Positions 11,621-22,500 of a stretch of 64,000 nt of DNA are shown here, piece after piece. The notes below the pieces were generated by a model. It did not search any database. It was not told the origin of the DNA and saw only the letters and a program-made list of their open reading frames with translations. The stretch's first letter is position 1. The number at the start of each line of letters is the position of its first letter. Origin of the DNA: Symsagittifera roscoffensis. Lineage: Eukaryota > Xenacoelomorpha > Acoela > Convolutidae. The translations under genes and the position numbers were made by a program. The stretch covers positions 1 through 64,000 of the forward strand of contig NW_026971008.1 of assembly GCF_963678635.1 (NCBI RefSeq), read 5' to 3'.

Positions 11621-12630
11621 TCCTATTGAATTGGAGAGATCGATTTTTTTTGAGAGAGATGGAGAAAAAGAGGAGTTAGGGATTTTAGTATTGGTAGTCT
11701 AGTATAATCTATCACTGCAGCTCCTTCGGGGTCTCTAGCGTCAAAACCGACGTAGAAGGGGAACCAACTTTCCCTGTGATGGCGTCTTTGTGCTGGTGTC
11801 GACGTCTCCTCTGTGTGGCACACTCAAGGAGGAGGTTTGGTTGTCGTGATTGATGCTCGTTCTCAACGTTCGGAGAACCGAGTGATAATCCATGCCCGGT
11901 TCAAGCGGGCAGTTTTTAGTGTGTGGGAGAGAACCGAGAAAAACTCCCGTTACGTGGGGTTATGTGATAAGCTGCAGATATTTTGCAGCTTCTTCGGAGT
12001 TCTCCCATAGGCTGTCGATGGTAGGTGCGGTCGGGTGTACCCGGCAATTAAACAGATGGTCAGTGGTGTGTAGTCCTATATATTTGGATATGGAGATTTG
12101 ATTTCTCATTAAGAAAACTTTGTAGTTCGTTGGTATGGAGATTTTTGAGCCCGCAAACATATTCCTCCAGCTTGAAGATACTATCCTGGTTGTTCGTAAC
12201 CCATTGTTAGAGGGTGGACCTGATTTACCGGTTGTACACTTTATAGTTTAGATTATGGTGATCTGATGTGTGCTGTTGTTAACAACCAAGCAAAAACTGT
12301 TTGGAGAGCGTTTCTTTATGTTTTCTGACGGGAAGTATTACTGTTTCATCCCGTAAGTGCGTGATATTGCTCATTTTAACTCAGCCCTGGTTTTTCTAAG
12401 TATATGGTTTTGCTATGGTTGCAGAAATTCTAGTTAGTGTAGCTCAGTGTGGGGGTCAAAATGGGTGATAATTGTTCAGTACACTCCTCCCAGTTGCTTT
12501 GTAACTAATAAGTAGTGTTTCTTTCGAGCAACCACAAGTAGTGCCGGCAAGTTTTTTCAGAAGGTTATTTCTTTTTTGAATTTTCTCAGACTTTAGTACA
12601 GTGTTCTCTTATGTTAAATTGGTTGTCGAA
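11621..12630 (-). pseudogene. 3' end of a non-LTR retrotransposon (RT C-terminus)
   Basis: On the minus strand, 11960-12160 translates to HLFNCRVHPTAPTIDSLW, followed by a short helix and a stop. This is the usual C-terminal motif of CR1/Jockey-type non-LTR elements. Further upstream on the minus strand (about 12270-12400) lies a THLRDE-like, ILPVRKHKETLSKQF-like segment, another conserved part of these proteins, and at about 12625 the start of a GVTFD-like motif. Stops and frameshifts break it. Bases 11621-11950 are probably its 3' UTR. Element 1 is inserted exactly in this sequence. Confidence 0.7.
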
Positions 12631-13506
12631 TGTAACATTCGCCCAAATACTACACAGCGACGGAGCGTAGAAAAAGTACCAATTAACGACTGGCAGGCGT
12701 CAGTTACCTTAATCCTACTCGTTTTTCACCGTCTCGACCTTGCCAGTTGATTTTCTGGTCTGTTTAGGGCAAAGTAAAAAGTTATCATTTTTAGGCCATC
12801 AGTCAAACGACTTTTGATCAGCTTTCGTTTACATGCGAACACAACCACATAGCTGAGTCTCGGATCCTCAGACTACGTTATTGTCATTAAAAACACGGCT
12901 CGAACAACCTATTTTAACATATTTTTGTGTGACAGTTCTATATTAAATCCATTGGAGATGGATTAACCCTTTCCTTTTTCTAGCTACTCATATTCTGAAA
13001 TATTAAACAATAACGGTGTTAATTAAGAGATCTATGACATTCAGGCAGCTACAAAGTTAGTTCTATACAGTCCCTTCACATAAACAGTCTCTGGGGGACC
13101 AAGCCTCCGCTCCCGTGATACTCCGGCGATAACGCTCTTATCTCCTCTGATTTGCGTCCCGCTCTCCCAATATTTCTTCCCCCACTCAAGCCTCCTTCTC
13201 CACCAATATCTGTTAACAAGTGTCTTATCGTGCGTTGTTGCCACGATAAGAGGCTCCGTATTTTCCGTCTCTCGTACGACTGTTTTTCACTATATCTGTC
13301 GTTGTTCTGATTTTCGTCACTTTTTCAGTCAAAATGGCCGTTTTTTGTATTTCTGAGAAATATTCTTCTTCCAATCGAAATTTTAAAAATAAAATTTCTA
13401 GAATATTCCGACCCTCCTTCGCAATGCTTTTTCGTCAATAAGGCCTTTAGTCGTTCTTTTTTACGTCGCCGGAAGGTTGTGCTGTGCCATCTGGCAGAAT
13501 GGCACA
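12631..13506 (-). mobile_element. 3' LTR of element 1
   Basis: 876 bp, TGTAAC to GGCACA on the plus strand (TGTGCC to GTTACA in element sense). It matches 28744-29619 over its whole length; I find two differences (A/T near 12691 and C/T near 12832). The left flank ends GTCGAA and the right flank of the other LTR begins GAATGTAACG, so GAA at least is duplicated. The exact length of the target duplication is unclear because target and LTR both continue TGTAAC. Confidence 0.95.
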
Positions 13507-13521
13507 TACTCCCCGGACAGT
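13507..13521 (-). promoter_or_regulatory. polypurine-like tract next to 3' LTR
   Basis: In element sense the bases just before the 3' LTR read TGTCCGGGGAGTA. GGGGAG is a short candidate polypurine tract for plus-strand priming. The same GTCCGGGGAGTA precedes the LTR at 46709, which supports a functional role. The run is short for a PPT. Confidence 0.55.
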
Positions 13522-14280
13522 CCCCATCAATGTCCCTATTGATCGCATAACACCGGGTTATCGTCAAGTAGTTATCCAGTTTTCTGTAATCAATCTTACA
13601 AATCGCATAAGAAAATGAAATTTATCTACCCCACCTCAACTCACTACGTGTTCACAAATGGCATTGTACTACATCTCACTGCCTTTCAACCTTTTCACAA
13701 AATTTGCACCATGAGGAGTGTCCTAGATAAAATTTCTTTTCTGACTACTTACGTCGTCTTGCCATAAAAACTCTTTTCGCTCTTTGTGATTAAAAAGTGG
13801 GACGTGGCACGGCCAAGCACCCGTTAAAATTAACTTAACATTACTCACCAAGTATAATCAGTCATTTATGTGGTCCTCTCAATATTAAAACTAAGAAACT
13901 CTGTGGCTAGGAAAGTTATTGAGTTACCCACCCTTCTCGAGCGAGTTTACTCAAACTTACCATGTCGCCACACAGTGAATTTGTGTCTTACACAGGTTAA
14001 AAACTTCAGTCGTGAATAAATAGGTAAATTTACTCACCTAGATTCCTCATATACATACATAAATAGCCATAACTAAAATCAAGAGTTTCAACAATTTTAA
14101 CAATTGCAACATTTCCAAAGTTTGGTTTGACCAAACTAAATCAAAACAGAAAGCTTCACAAGTTCAATAATCAAAACTTGGTTGATTGGTTTAAGTTTTA
14201 GCACACAAAGACAATCAAGTTTTTTCTCCTTCTCTTCCTTTCTTGCTCACGTCTTCACTTGTTCTCTTCGTTCATCATCT
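13507..14280 (-). other. 3' untranslated region of element 1
   Basis: About 770 bp between the end of the second ORF and the 3' LTR. AT-rich with no coding frame. On the plus strand it contains pyrimidine-rich patches near 14200-14250. I see no further gene such as env. Confidence 0.6.
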
Positions 14281-16560
14281 TCATTCCATCGCTTCTCCAT
14301 CCTGATGTTCAGCGTCACTGTCTTCCAGAACTTTCTCCAACATGTCCATAGAGTTGCGGGCCGTGCCCCAACTCTCCTGCTCCAACAGCCTCGGTTTGCA
14401 ACAAGGTAGCAAGTCCACATTCACCTTCTGCTCCCGGTTCCTGCAAAAGCTGTTGTGAAGACATAGGCTCACGTTTCGTTCTAGGTCAGCTCTTAAGACC
14501 TCTTTCTTCTCATCTTCAGTAACACACGGCGCTCCAGCTACCCGCTTCACCGCTGTGGTGACCGCGTTTCTGTGCGTCAAGAATGCTCTCTTATAGGCTC
14601 CTGGTCCTATATCTAGCTGGAAAGATTGATAGGCTTCCGTGTTCCTCGACATGTGACGCTTCGCGCGTTCATACATCCATGATGTCATCACTGCACGGAG
14701 CCAAGGCATCAATCTTTGCCTTGACCATATTCTTTCAATGGCTTTAGGTATCCTCAGAACCTTGCAGGTGGTTTTAAAAAGATCCAATTCACGACTCATC
14801 TTCACGTTGCTCAGCTGCTCAGGAGTCGGCACGGCCGTCTCCTGCTCATTTGTGTCCGCGTTAGCCTCCAGCCATCTCACTGCCAGCATGGCACCAACCA
14901 CCACGATTGACACCTGTTGATTCTGATCGGGCAACCCCGTAGAGTACAACTCCTCCACGTCCCATACTAGCATTAGATTCCCGCGTTTGGGGCACCACAA
15001 CGTCTGCGCCAAGCAGTGGCAAGGATACTCCCCATGGGTTCTCACTATGTTCCTTCGGGTCCGATACCCTGAGGCTCCCAGCAACGGTTCCACCTCCATC
15101 AGGATTCTGTGTAAGTCGTCCTTTTCTTCTATTGTGGGGAATTCAGTGGGTAAGGCTCCACTCGCTTTCTGTTTCTGGAACTCACTCACATTGCCTTCAC
15201 TCAATCTCAGAAACTCTTCACCCACCACATCTTGCAACTCGCCTTCAGATCTCTTCGGGACTGCCCGAAAGATCTTTGCCAACAAATCATGTGACCTCTC
15301 CGACATCCTGGCCAACCTCACGCACTTTGGCACAGAGAAAAGTTGATCAATCAACACCTGCTGTGTCCTCGCATCCATCACCACCATGTGTGTAGGATAT
15401 CTACTACTGCAATATGGTGCGGAGCTTGAACCCACCAGATACTTTGAACCAGTCGGTTTATGATAGGCCTCACTATCTTTCATATTCATCTCGTTCTCCA
15501 GAGCTTCTCTCCAGCCTCCGATCTTCTGCTCTGTCTGTAATGCTCCAGGGAATACTTCCACGCTGAGGGACGTCACTAGCTCATGGGCACGCTCCAGGCG
15601 CTCAAGCGATTCAATCGAACTCGTCATGCTGCAAAATCCCAAGGCTGTGACCAAATTTACGTTCGTCACCCCATGACAGTCCGCGACCAACTCCATACCA
15701 CTTTTATCCGACATGCTCAGTCTTCCGTACAATCGTGCCAGTTGCCGATGCTGCTCGCTCAGCGTAACCAGGCAGTGTCCCAGGTTACAAACATGTCCTT
15801 CCATCCCACTATGTTGAGCCAAGCATGTGCCTTGCTTCAACCAATTACTCGATGGACCTTCCTCGGACAGCTCCGTGGATGGGTTGCTCTTCCGCTTCGT
15901 CAATCTCATGGCCAGCAGATGATGTATCATGGCCAGATCATGTAAACTAGCGTCATCATCTAGGTCTAACGTGATATCCGCCGTCATGTCCCAGATTAAA
16001 CCGGCATTAGGATGAGGGCACCAAGAAGGCTTCATGAGTTCCCACATCGTCACTAGACTGGTTTTCAAGGGACCGTCCCAAGAACCACAATCAAAACTCA
16101 CTTGCCCCTTTAGCTCGGGAACCGAGGGTTCGACCACTCGTTCTTCCATAACAATTCCCAGCTTGGGTTGTTCCACCATCAGCATCCCAGTTTCTTTAAT
16201 ACGTTCAACCCAGAAATTGAGTACTATGACTTGCTCATAGTCGAAGTACGCTTCCCTGGCTTCTTCATTCACGAAGGGATTATACGCCATCCCCGGTATG
16301 CCAGACACATATTGGAATGACTTCAGTTTCCCTAGTGTTGCAAACTCTTTTTGTCCTCTGACCGCTTCAATCAACTCCCGGCTCACTTTCAATTCTTTGT
16401 TGGAATATCTTCTCACCTCTTCCAACTTGCGATAGCTTTCCATATCATTCGACTCCTTGCTTGGCACAGTCAATGGCATGTCCTGATATAGTTCCAGGAG
16501 TGCCCTAAGGAAGTTCCTTTCACAATCAACTCCCTTTTGCCGAATGATCTTTATGCATTC
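14281..16560 (-). CDS. C-terminal part of giant ORF2, after a TGA
   Basis: An open frame of 759 codons lies in exactly the same frame as the 2,195-codon ORF before it, separated only by one TGA at 16561-16563. The first ATG after the TGA is at 16479, and the 27 codons between are also open (ECIKIIRQKG and onward). I do not recognise the domain. It is mostly helical-looking and soluble, with a cysteine/histidine-rich patch near the middle (GTCLAQHSGMEGHVCNLGHC), another further on (GEYPCHCLAQTLWCP), and an acidic end. There is no signal peptide and no convincing transmembrane anchor, so it is not an obvious envelope protein. Either the TGA is a recent nonsense change (for example CGA to TGA) or it is read through; I cannot tell which. 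A separate protein starting at 16479 is a weaker alternative. Confidence 0.6.
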   Translation of the reverse strand, partial: ECIKIIRQKGVDCERNFLRALLELYQDMPLTVPSKESNDMESYRKLEEVRRYSNKELKVSRELIEAVRGQKEFATLGKLKSFQYVSGIPGMAYNPFVNEEAREAYFDYEQVIVLNFWVERIKETGMLMVEQPKLGIVMEERVVEPSVPELKGQVSFDCGSWDGPLKTSLVTMWELMKPSWCPHPNAGLIWDMTADITLDLDDDASLHDLAMIHHLLAMRLTKRKSNPSTELSEEGPSSNWLKQGTCLAQHSGMEGHVCNLGHCLVTLSEQHRQLARLYGRLSMSDKSGMELVADCHGVTNVNLVTALGFCSMTSSIESLERLERAHELVTSLSVEVFPGALQTEQKIGGWREALENEMNMKDSEAYHKPTGSKYLVGSSSAPYCSSRYPTHMVVMDARTQQVLIDQLFSVPKCVRLARMSERSHDLLAKIFRAVPKRSEGELQDVVGEEFLRLSEGNVSEFQKQKASGALPTEFPTIEEKDDLHRILMEVEPLLGASGYRTRRNIVRTHGEYPCHCLAQTLWCPKRGNLMLVWDVEELYSTGLPDQNQQVSIVVVGAMLAVRWLEANADTNEQETAVPTPEQLSNVKMSRELDLFKTTCKVLRIPKAIERIWSRQRLMPWLRAVMTSWMYERAKRHMSRNTEAYQSFQLDIGPGAYKRAFLTHRNAVTTAVKRVAGAPCVTEDEKKEVLRADLERNVSLCLHNSFCRNREQKVNVDLLPCCKPRLLEQESWGTARNSMDMLEKVLEDSDAEHQDGEAME

Positions 16561-19500
16561 TCACAAAACAGGAGTGAGGATACGATCCACCACGAACCTG
16601 ACAAAGCAAAGGGCATCCTTACGCTTAGCCCATGCTATCGCAGAATCGTCTTTCGAAATCAACGCTCGCAGAGCTTCCATCAACTCCAGTTCCTGTTCCC
16701 GTGATTTCGAATCATTACTGGCTTCATACTCCGCTCTCTTGATGCCCATCAAGCACCAAGCCAACCGTACTTGCAGATCAGTTCTCACGCAAGGACGAGC
16801 CAGGTATGCCGCCACTGTAGCAGGTGCATGCATCGCCTCGTCGAAGTATCTCTGGAGGGCCGCCCTCCAGGAGATTTCTAGCAATTTTTCCAATCCGACT
16901 TCGTTCGCTTCAGAGGACATTACCGTGCCGTATTCTTTTCGATTTAAGTTCGAATTTTCCGTGAGCTCTTTCAGATGTTCCTGCATGACTCGCTTCTCGC
17001 TCCAAGCCATCAGGTGCCCTCTCGCGGAGTTTCTCGCTTTCAACATTTCCACATAACCTCCTGCTAGATCTCCCATGTGGACTGATTCTGGCACAGTAAC
17101 TCGACTGTACTCGACCACATCGAGTTGTCCTTCCAGCTTCAACTTGGCTATGTTGGTCCGCGAGGGCCTGTAATCTTCAAGTCCTCCAGATCCACATTGA
17201 CTTATGATCTCCATCTCTAATTTAGTGTCTGCCAGGGTTCGTGCTGTTTTCTTCGATCTTACGGCAGTCGTGGTCAGACCAGCCAAGAGCATAGGGGGTA
17301 TGAGATTCTCTTTTTCTCCCCCTGTCAGCGTTGCACTATCTCCTTGCCCGCTCTCGCCTGAACGTCCTGCGCTCGTTAAAGAGGTCACCACTGCGTTGGC
17401 TCTCAACTTCACCACTCTCGGGTTCATGGCTCGACTTCCTGTCTTCCCTTTTAGTCGCTTCAGCCCCTTCCTGGCTCGTCTAACAGGTAGCTTCTTTGCA
17501 ACCTGCTGATCATCGGCACTGTCTTCTGTTACTGGCTCGGTCAGAACATCCGACTCCATGGAGTTCACTATTTTCTCCAGGACCTCACGCATGATGGGTT
17601 GGTTCAACCCCACCTTCATTATGGACTGCGGCCCATATCGCCTTATCATGTCCCATGATTTTTCCATGAAATTCACTCGGCTCCAGGTTGTCCCTGTCTT
17701 GCCTTCTAGCTCACTCTGATATCTCTCCCATTCCTCTTCCGGCAACGTGCTCAGGAAGGATACCCTCATTGATTCTTCGATTTTTCTCCTCCTTGGTGAC
17801 TCATGGAGCAATCTCTGCGGATCCCTGCTTTGGCACTCTCTCACCTGGCTTATTGGGTCTATCGGGGATAAGTCGGCCGACGCCTCCTTGGTAGGGGACA
17901 TGAAAGACGATGGCGTCATTAGCAATAGACTCCCATCGACTTCCCCATCGTCGTCTTCACTAAACCGGTATTCTAGCAAGTCTCTCTCTAACGCTCCCAG
18001 ATCCGTCTCACCCGGTTTTCCCGTCTTTCCCTCGGTATCGTTGTCGTCATGATCCATCAAATCATCATCACCTGCATCAGGTTTCGGCCTGGGTCCTGAA
18101 GGTCCTTGTCGTGAGTCAGTGCCCGAGTCCGGCCGAGCCGGGACGGTCATGTCTCCTGCATGATAAAACAACTCATCATTCACCAGGAATTCTACAGATT
18201 CCTCGCCATGTGGTGCTAGGTCCTCTATCGTTATATATGAGCCCCCTCTGCTCTCCTTTGTCACTTCCATCATCACTACCTTCACTTCTCCTGACCACTT
18301 CAGTCTTGATAAGTCATCCGTGGGAGAATACACTTCGTTCCACATTTCGGCCGAGACCTCTGGTCTCCTGGAAGGTAGTGCCTTGATCTTCTTCCTACTC
18401 CAAGCATCAGGAAATGAGAAGTCGAATGTGTGCGCGGCTGCCACATTCCAGCCGATGAAGCGCGGCTCCATTCCTTCACTCCACTTCAACATTCTCTTTT
18501 CTGCATCACGAGCTGCTCCGATGCGAGGGGCAATGATGGGAGATGTGAGTCCCAACAACATCCTCCTTATCGGTGGATATCGAGGGCATTGGTCCGGCAG
18601 CGGCCTGGGCCCAGATAGCCACGCTTGCTGGTTCTCTTTGGCGTGTGCATAGGCCTCTGGTAAGAGTGGCACTCCCATAGCCGCTCCCGTATCCTTTACT
18701 ACTGGTCTTAAGTACCAAAGCTTCGGGTTGAACTGGATATGAGAAAGTTCCTCACGGCCCATTCGGCATTTGAAGTGGTTGTTGAAATCCATCAACATCC
18801 AACCTGGCTCCGCTATTCTTCCGAACAGCCTATCGTCACTGACCAGCCCTCTCAACTCACTCTGTTCTACCCAGTTCAGCACGGAACAGTCCACGACTGA
18901 GACCAGGTTGACGTACAACACCGAATTCCTGTACGCCTTAACTTGTACATCCGGGAACGCAAAAGACATCACCGGTCCATACACCACTGTGACGAATTCC
19001 CTCAGTCCGTGGACCAGAGCCAACGGATCAATCCGCATCATGACAGCTAAGTCCGTCAGTAAGGGCATGCCACAATACTGCTTACTCTCGCCCGCATTCG
19101 TCGCCACCTTGTCTTCTCCCGTGACGCTTCTGTTCTGTTGTAAGAGGTATTGAAGCAGGAGAGTCCTCCAGTCTTTCATCTTCTTGAGCGAGGCGGTTTC
19201 CAACTGTGCATTGAACTCACGACTCGGTCCCTGTAGTTGTTCAGGGTAACGTAACAGCACAAGCAAATCACCCAGTCGACCGTAGGTCATAGCAATCAGA
19301 GTCAGGAGTCCATCCAATCTCAAATCGGCTAACGCTTGGGTGAAGAGATTCGCCGGCCCCTTCACGAAATTTTCGTGACCAAATGTCACGTACAAGGCTA
19401 ATACCAGGCCAATCGATAACTTCCTGATGTCTCTGACAAAACTCGCAATCAAGTTCCGGGATGCCCTAGGATAGCACGTCGATAGGAAGGATGGCGTCCA

Positions 19501-22500
19501 TCCCACTCCCATTCCTCCCATGATAGCATCCGATCGTTCGTACTGTGCCCTCGTGGCTAGCACGTCAGCTTGGAACTTGTCCAGTGACATCGTGTTTACG
19601 TCCTGCATTAGTTTCAACATCATGCCCCCAGTTAACTCCCGGGCATCAAACAGGTTTTTCAGGTACACGTGTATCTCCTTTATCACTGCCGGCGCGTGCT
19701 CGAACGCGTCCTCACCCAAGGTGCACAGCCTTGGTGACAAGTACAACCGTATGTTGTTGTGCGGCTTCGTGCGCAAAGCCATTGCCATGAGATCTTCTTC
19801 GGCTGCTGTCATGTTCTTCCTGACCGTCATGCCCTGCTCATTCTCGGCCTGATCCATCTGTCTGAACCAGAGATCATCAGCCACCTGTTGTACTAACAGA
19901 TGATCGTCATCCACCCCTGGTCTTAGTTTCAGCAATCTGGCAAAGTTGGACAGCTCCAACCCCAGAACTTCATCTAGCACCAACCGAGTTGTGCTACAAT
20001 CTCTGAGCCCCTGTATGGCATTCGAAATGTCAGCCCAAACGGCGGGAAGCTCAGATCGGGATGGGTAGTAATTGTCCGGGTCCTCTACTCTGTTTGGGGC
20101 AGGAATTATCACATTGAACCTCCCCTCTGCTATTGTTGTGACCATTGTGTATACAAATTGAAGGGGTTCTGGTAATGCAGCGTACCCTGGTGACAATATA
20201 AAGATCACCTTCACCACATTCATGGTGAAGCGTTGTCTTGCTGCTGCCTCTACCTCAGCCATAGCCGAGAGCAGTGTCATTATCGCCTCCCCTATAACCT
20301 CGTTGCTCGGGATCGACCCATCCGTCAGACGTGACAATAAACCCCTGCTTTGCAGATGATCATTCGAGCCTGCAACCACTATTACCTGCGGCTCCATACT
20401 GACCACCCTTCGCACACTTATCATCATGCCGATTGCTTGTCCCCAGTCCAATTTAGGTGCCGTCAAGAAGATCACGTCGGGCCAAAAAAAGGAACGGGGA
20501 GTATAGAGATAATCGGAGCTGGCCACGATCAGATACTTCGCAGCTTTCATCTCTAAGTGATCGTAAGCAGCGAACAGGCCATCGCCTATTAGGGCCTTCA
20601 GTTTCCCATATCTCTGTTCATCTCCATCTACCATAGTCGTTCGGGGGTAATCCCTCGAATACTCGCCAGGCGTCTGACCGGGTGGTTTAGCGAACTGCCT
20701 GTACATCTTATGATGCTTGTTATTGGGCTTGTTCTCTGTCTGAAACTTGCCCCTTCGAGCAGGTGGCGTCAATTGCCGGGCTCTCTGTCTGACGTCTGTA
20801 AGGGATCGTGTGTTCAAAGGTCCAAAGGTATTGTCCTGAGGCAACCCGTTCAAGTCTGCATGTCGGAGCGTAGTCGTGGAGCTGAACTGCTCCTGTTCTG
20901 CTAGCAGCCAATCCACGCCTGGTATCCGATACAATCGCGACACCGTGGGACTTTCTCCGCCAATCATTCTCATCGCGTCCTCCCGACACGTCAGGGTATT
21001 CATGTTCAGCTTTGTGGACATGTCCGTCTTATACTGTCCCCAATGACTAGGGTCTGATCGATTCCAAAGCAGCAGGCTGCCTGGTTCAACTCCTTCCGCA
21101 GGCACGGCGCTCGTAGACGATCCTGCTGCTGGAGCAGGGTTCGCCGTGGCGGGTGGATCATTCCTCCTAGACACGGTCTGGGAGTTATTTCTGTTCTGAA
21201 CCACTGATCTGCCGAGTCGGCTTTCAAGCGGTTGTATTCTGGGAGGAGGAGCAGTCCCCAGCCTCTCTCTCACGTTTGAGCTAGGAGCGGTGGGTGCGGC
21301 TACAACCGTCTCCATTGCCAAGGGCCCTAGGCGGTTGACGACGGATTCGGGCACGCTTGCCCTTATTCTGCTTCCTCCGGTCGTTGAACTGGTCCGAGCC
21401 AGAGAACTGGTCGCCCTCGACTCCTGCTCCATTTCTCTCAATTGCGTCTGAAATATATCATTCATCCAGTGTCTCCCTCGTTGGGCGTTGAAATGTATCC
21501 CATCTTTGGTAAGCGCAACATGATCAATCATGCGCAGCGTGTTTTCGATATCCAGAAGTCGCAACTCGCCAGGGTTGTTTCTCACCAGATTACGGATCAT
21601 TTCATTCCACCGTGTCACGTTGCCGTTCATGAAATCTGCCACTGTGTTGCCCATCAGCGGGTTTTGTGGTATCGTGCACAGCACCACAAACCTGGGCCTG
21701 TACTTCTCCTTCAGTTCATTCAGGAGGCATACCAGCAGAGGCTCCCACTTGCACTCGGGGGTCACTGGGGCTCTCGAGACGTCATTAGTTCCTAGCATTA
21801 TCACCAGCGTATCCAGGTGATCCTCGCTTTGGAATTCCATCATCTTGATGACCTGAGCCACTGAAGCTCCTCCAAAGGACAAGGTGGTTATCTGACCATA
21901 GACGAAGATCTCATTCAGATCCCTCACCAAACTGTCTCCTATGATCAGGTGGCGACTCCCTGGGGGAATCACCTGGTCGCTCGTAGCTGGGTTCCAGCTC
22001 ATGTCATTCAGGCAAGCTCGAGGATGCTCTGCAGCTACTTGCGTGAACTGGTGCCGTGTCATCAGGTTCTTCCTGATATCTACCACGCGGGACTTTTGAT
22101 AAGTTCTGCCATGCGCAGTCCCCGAGGGCACTATTGTGTGGGGTGCTCGCTCCGAGCTATTTGATGACTGATCACGACGCTGGGAAGGAACGATCCTACC
22201 CAATGTCCGTCCAGTGGTCCGGTTGATCTCCTCCATTGTCGCTCTGGCCACTTGGTTGAACGATTCTTGGAACTGAGGGGCGAGGTAAGTGTCAGAAGGG
22301 TCTGGTATCGTGAACCTTTGACTAGAAGCAGACAGTCGTGTCTGCTGAGGAGCCTCGGGCTCTCTCGATGCACGCAAATCCAGAACCTCGGTCCCTCTCG
22401 ATATACACAGCTCCTGAGCTGTTGTCCCGGGGCGTGTGTCGTTGGATCCCTCCGAGGATCTCATGCTCGCCAGGACTTCCGGTGACACTTGGCTCACCTT

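Noticed and set aside
14281-16560. An envelope glycoprotein as the product 3' of pol
   Set aside because: No signal peptide, no transmembrane anchor, no furin-like site or heptad fusion pattern is visible in ORF2 or its C-terminal part.
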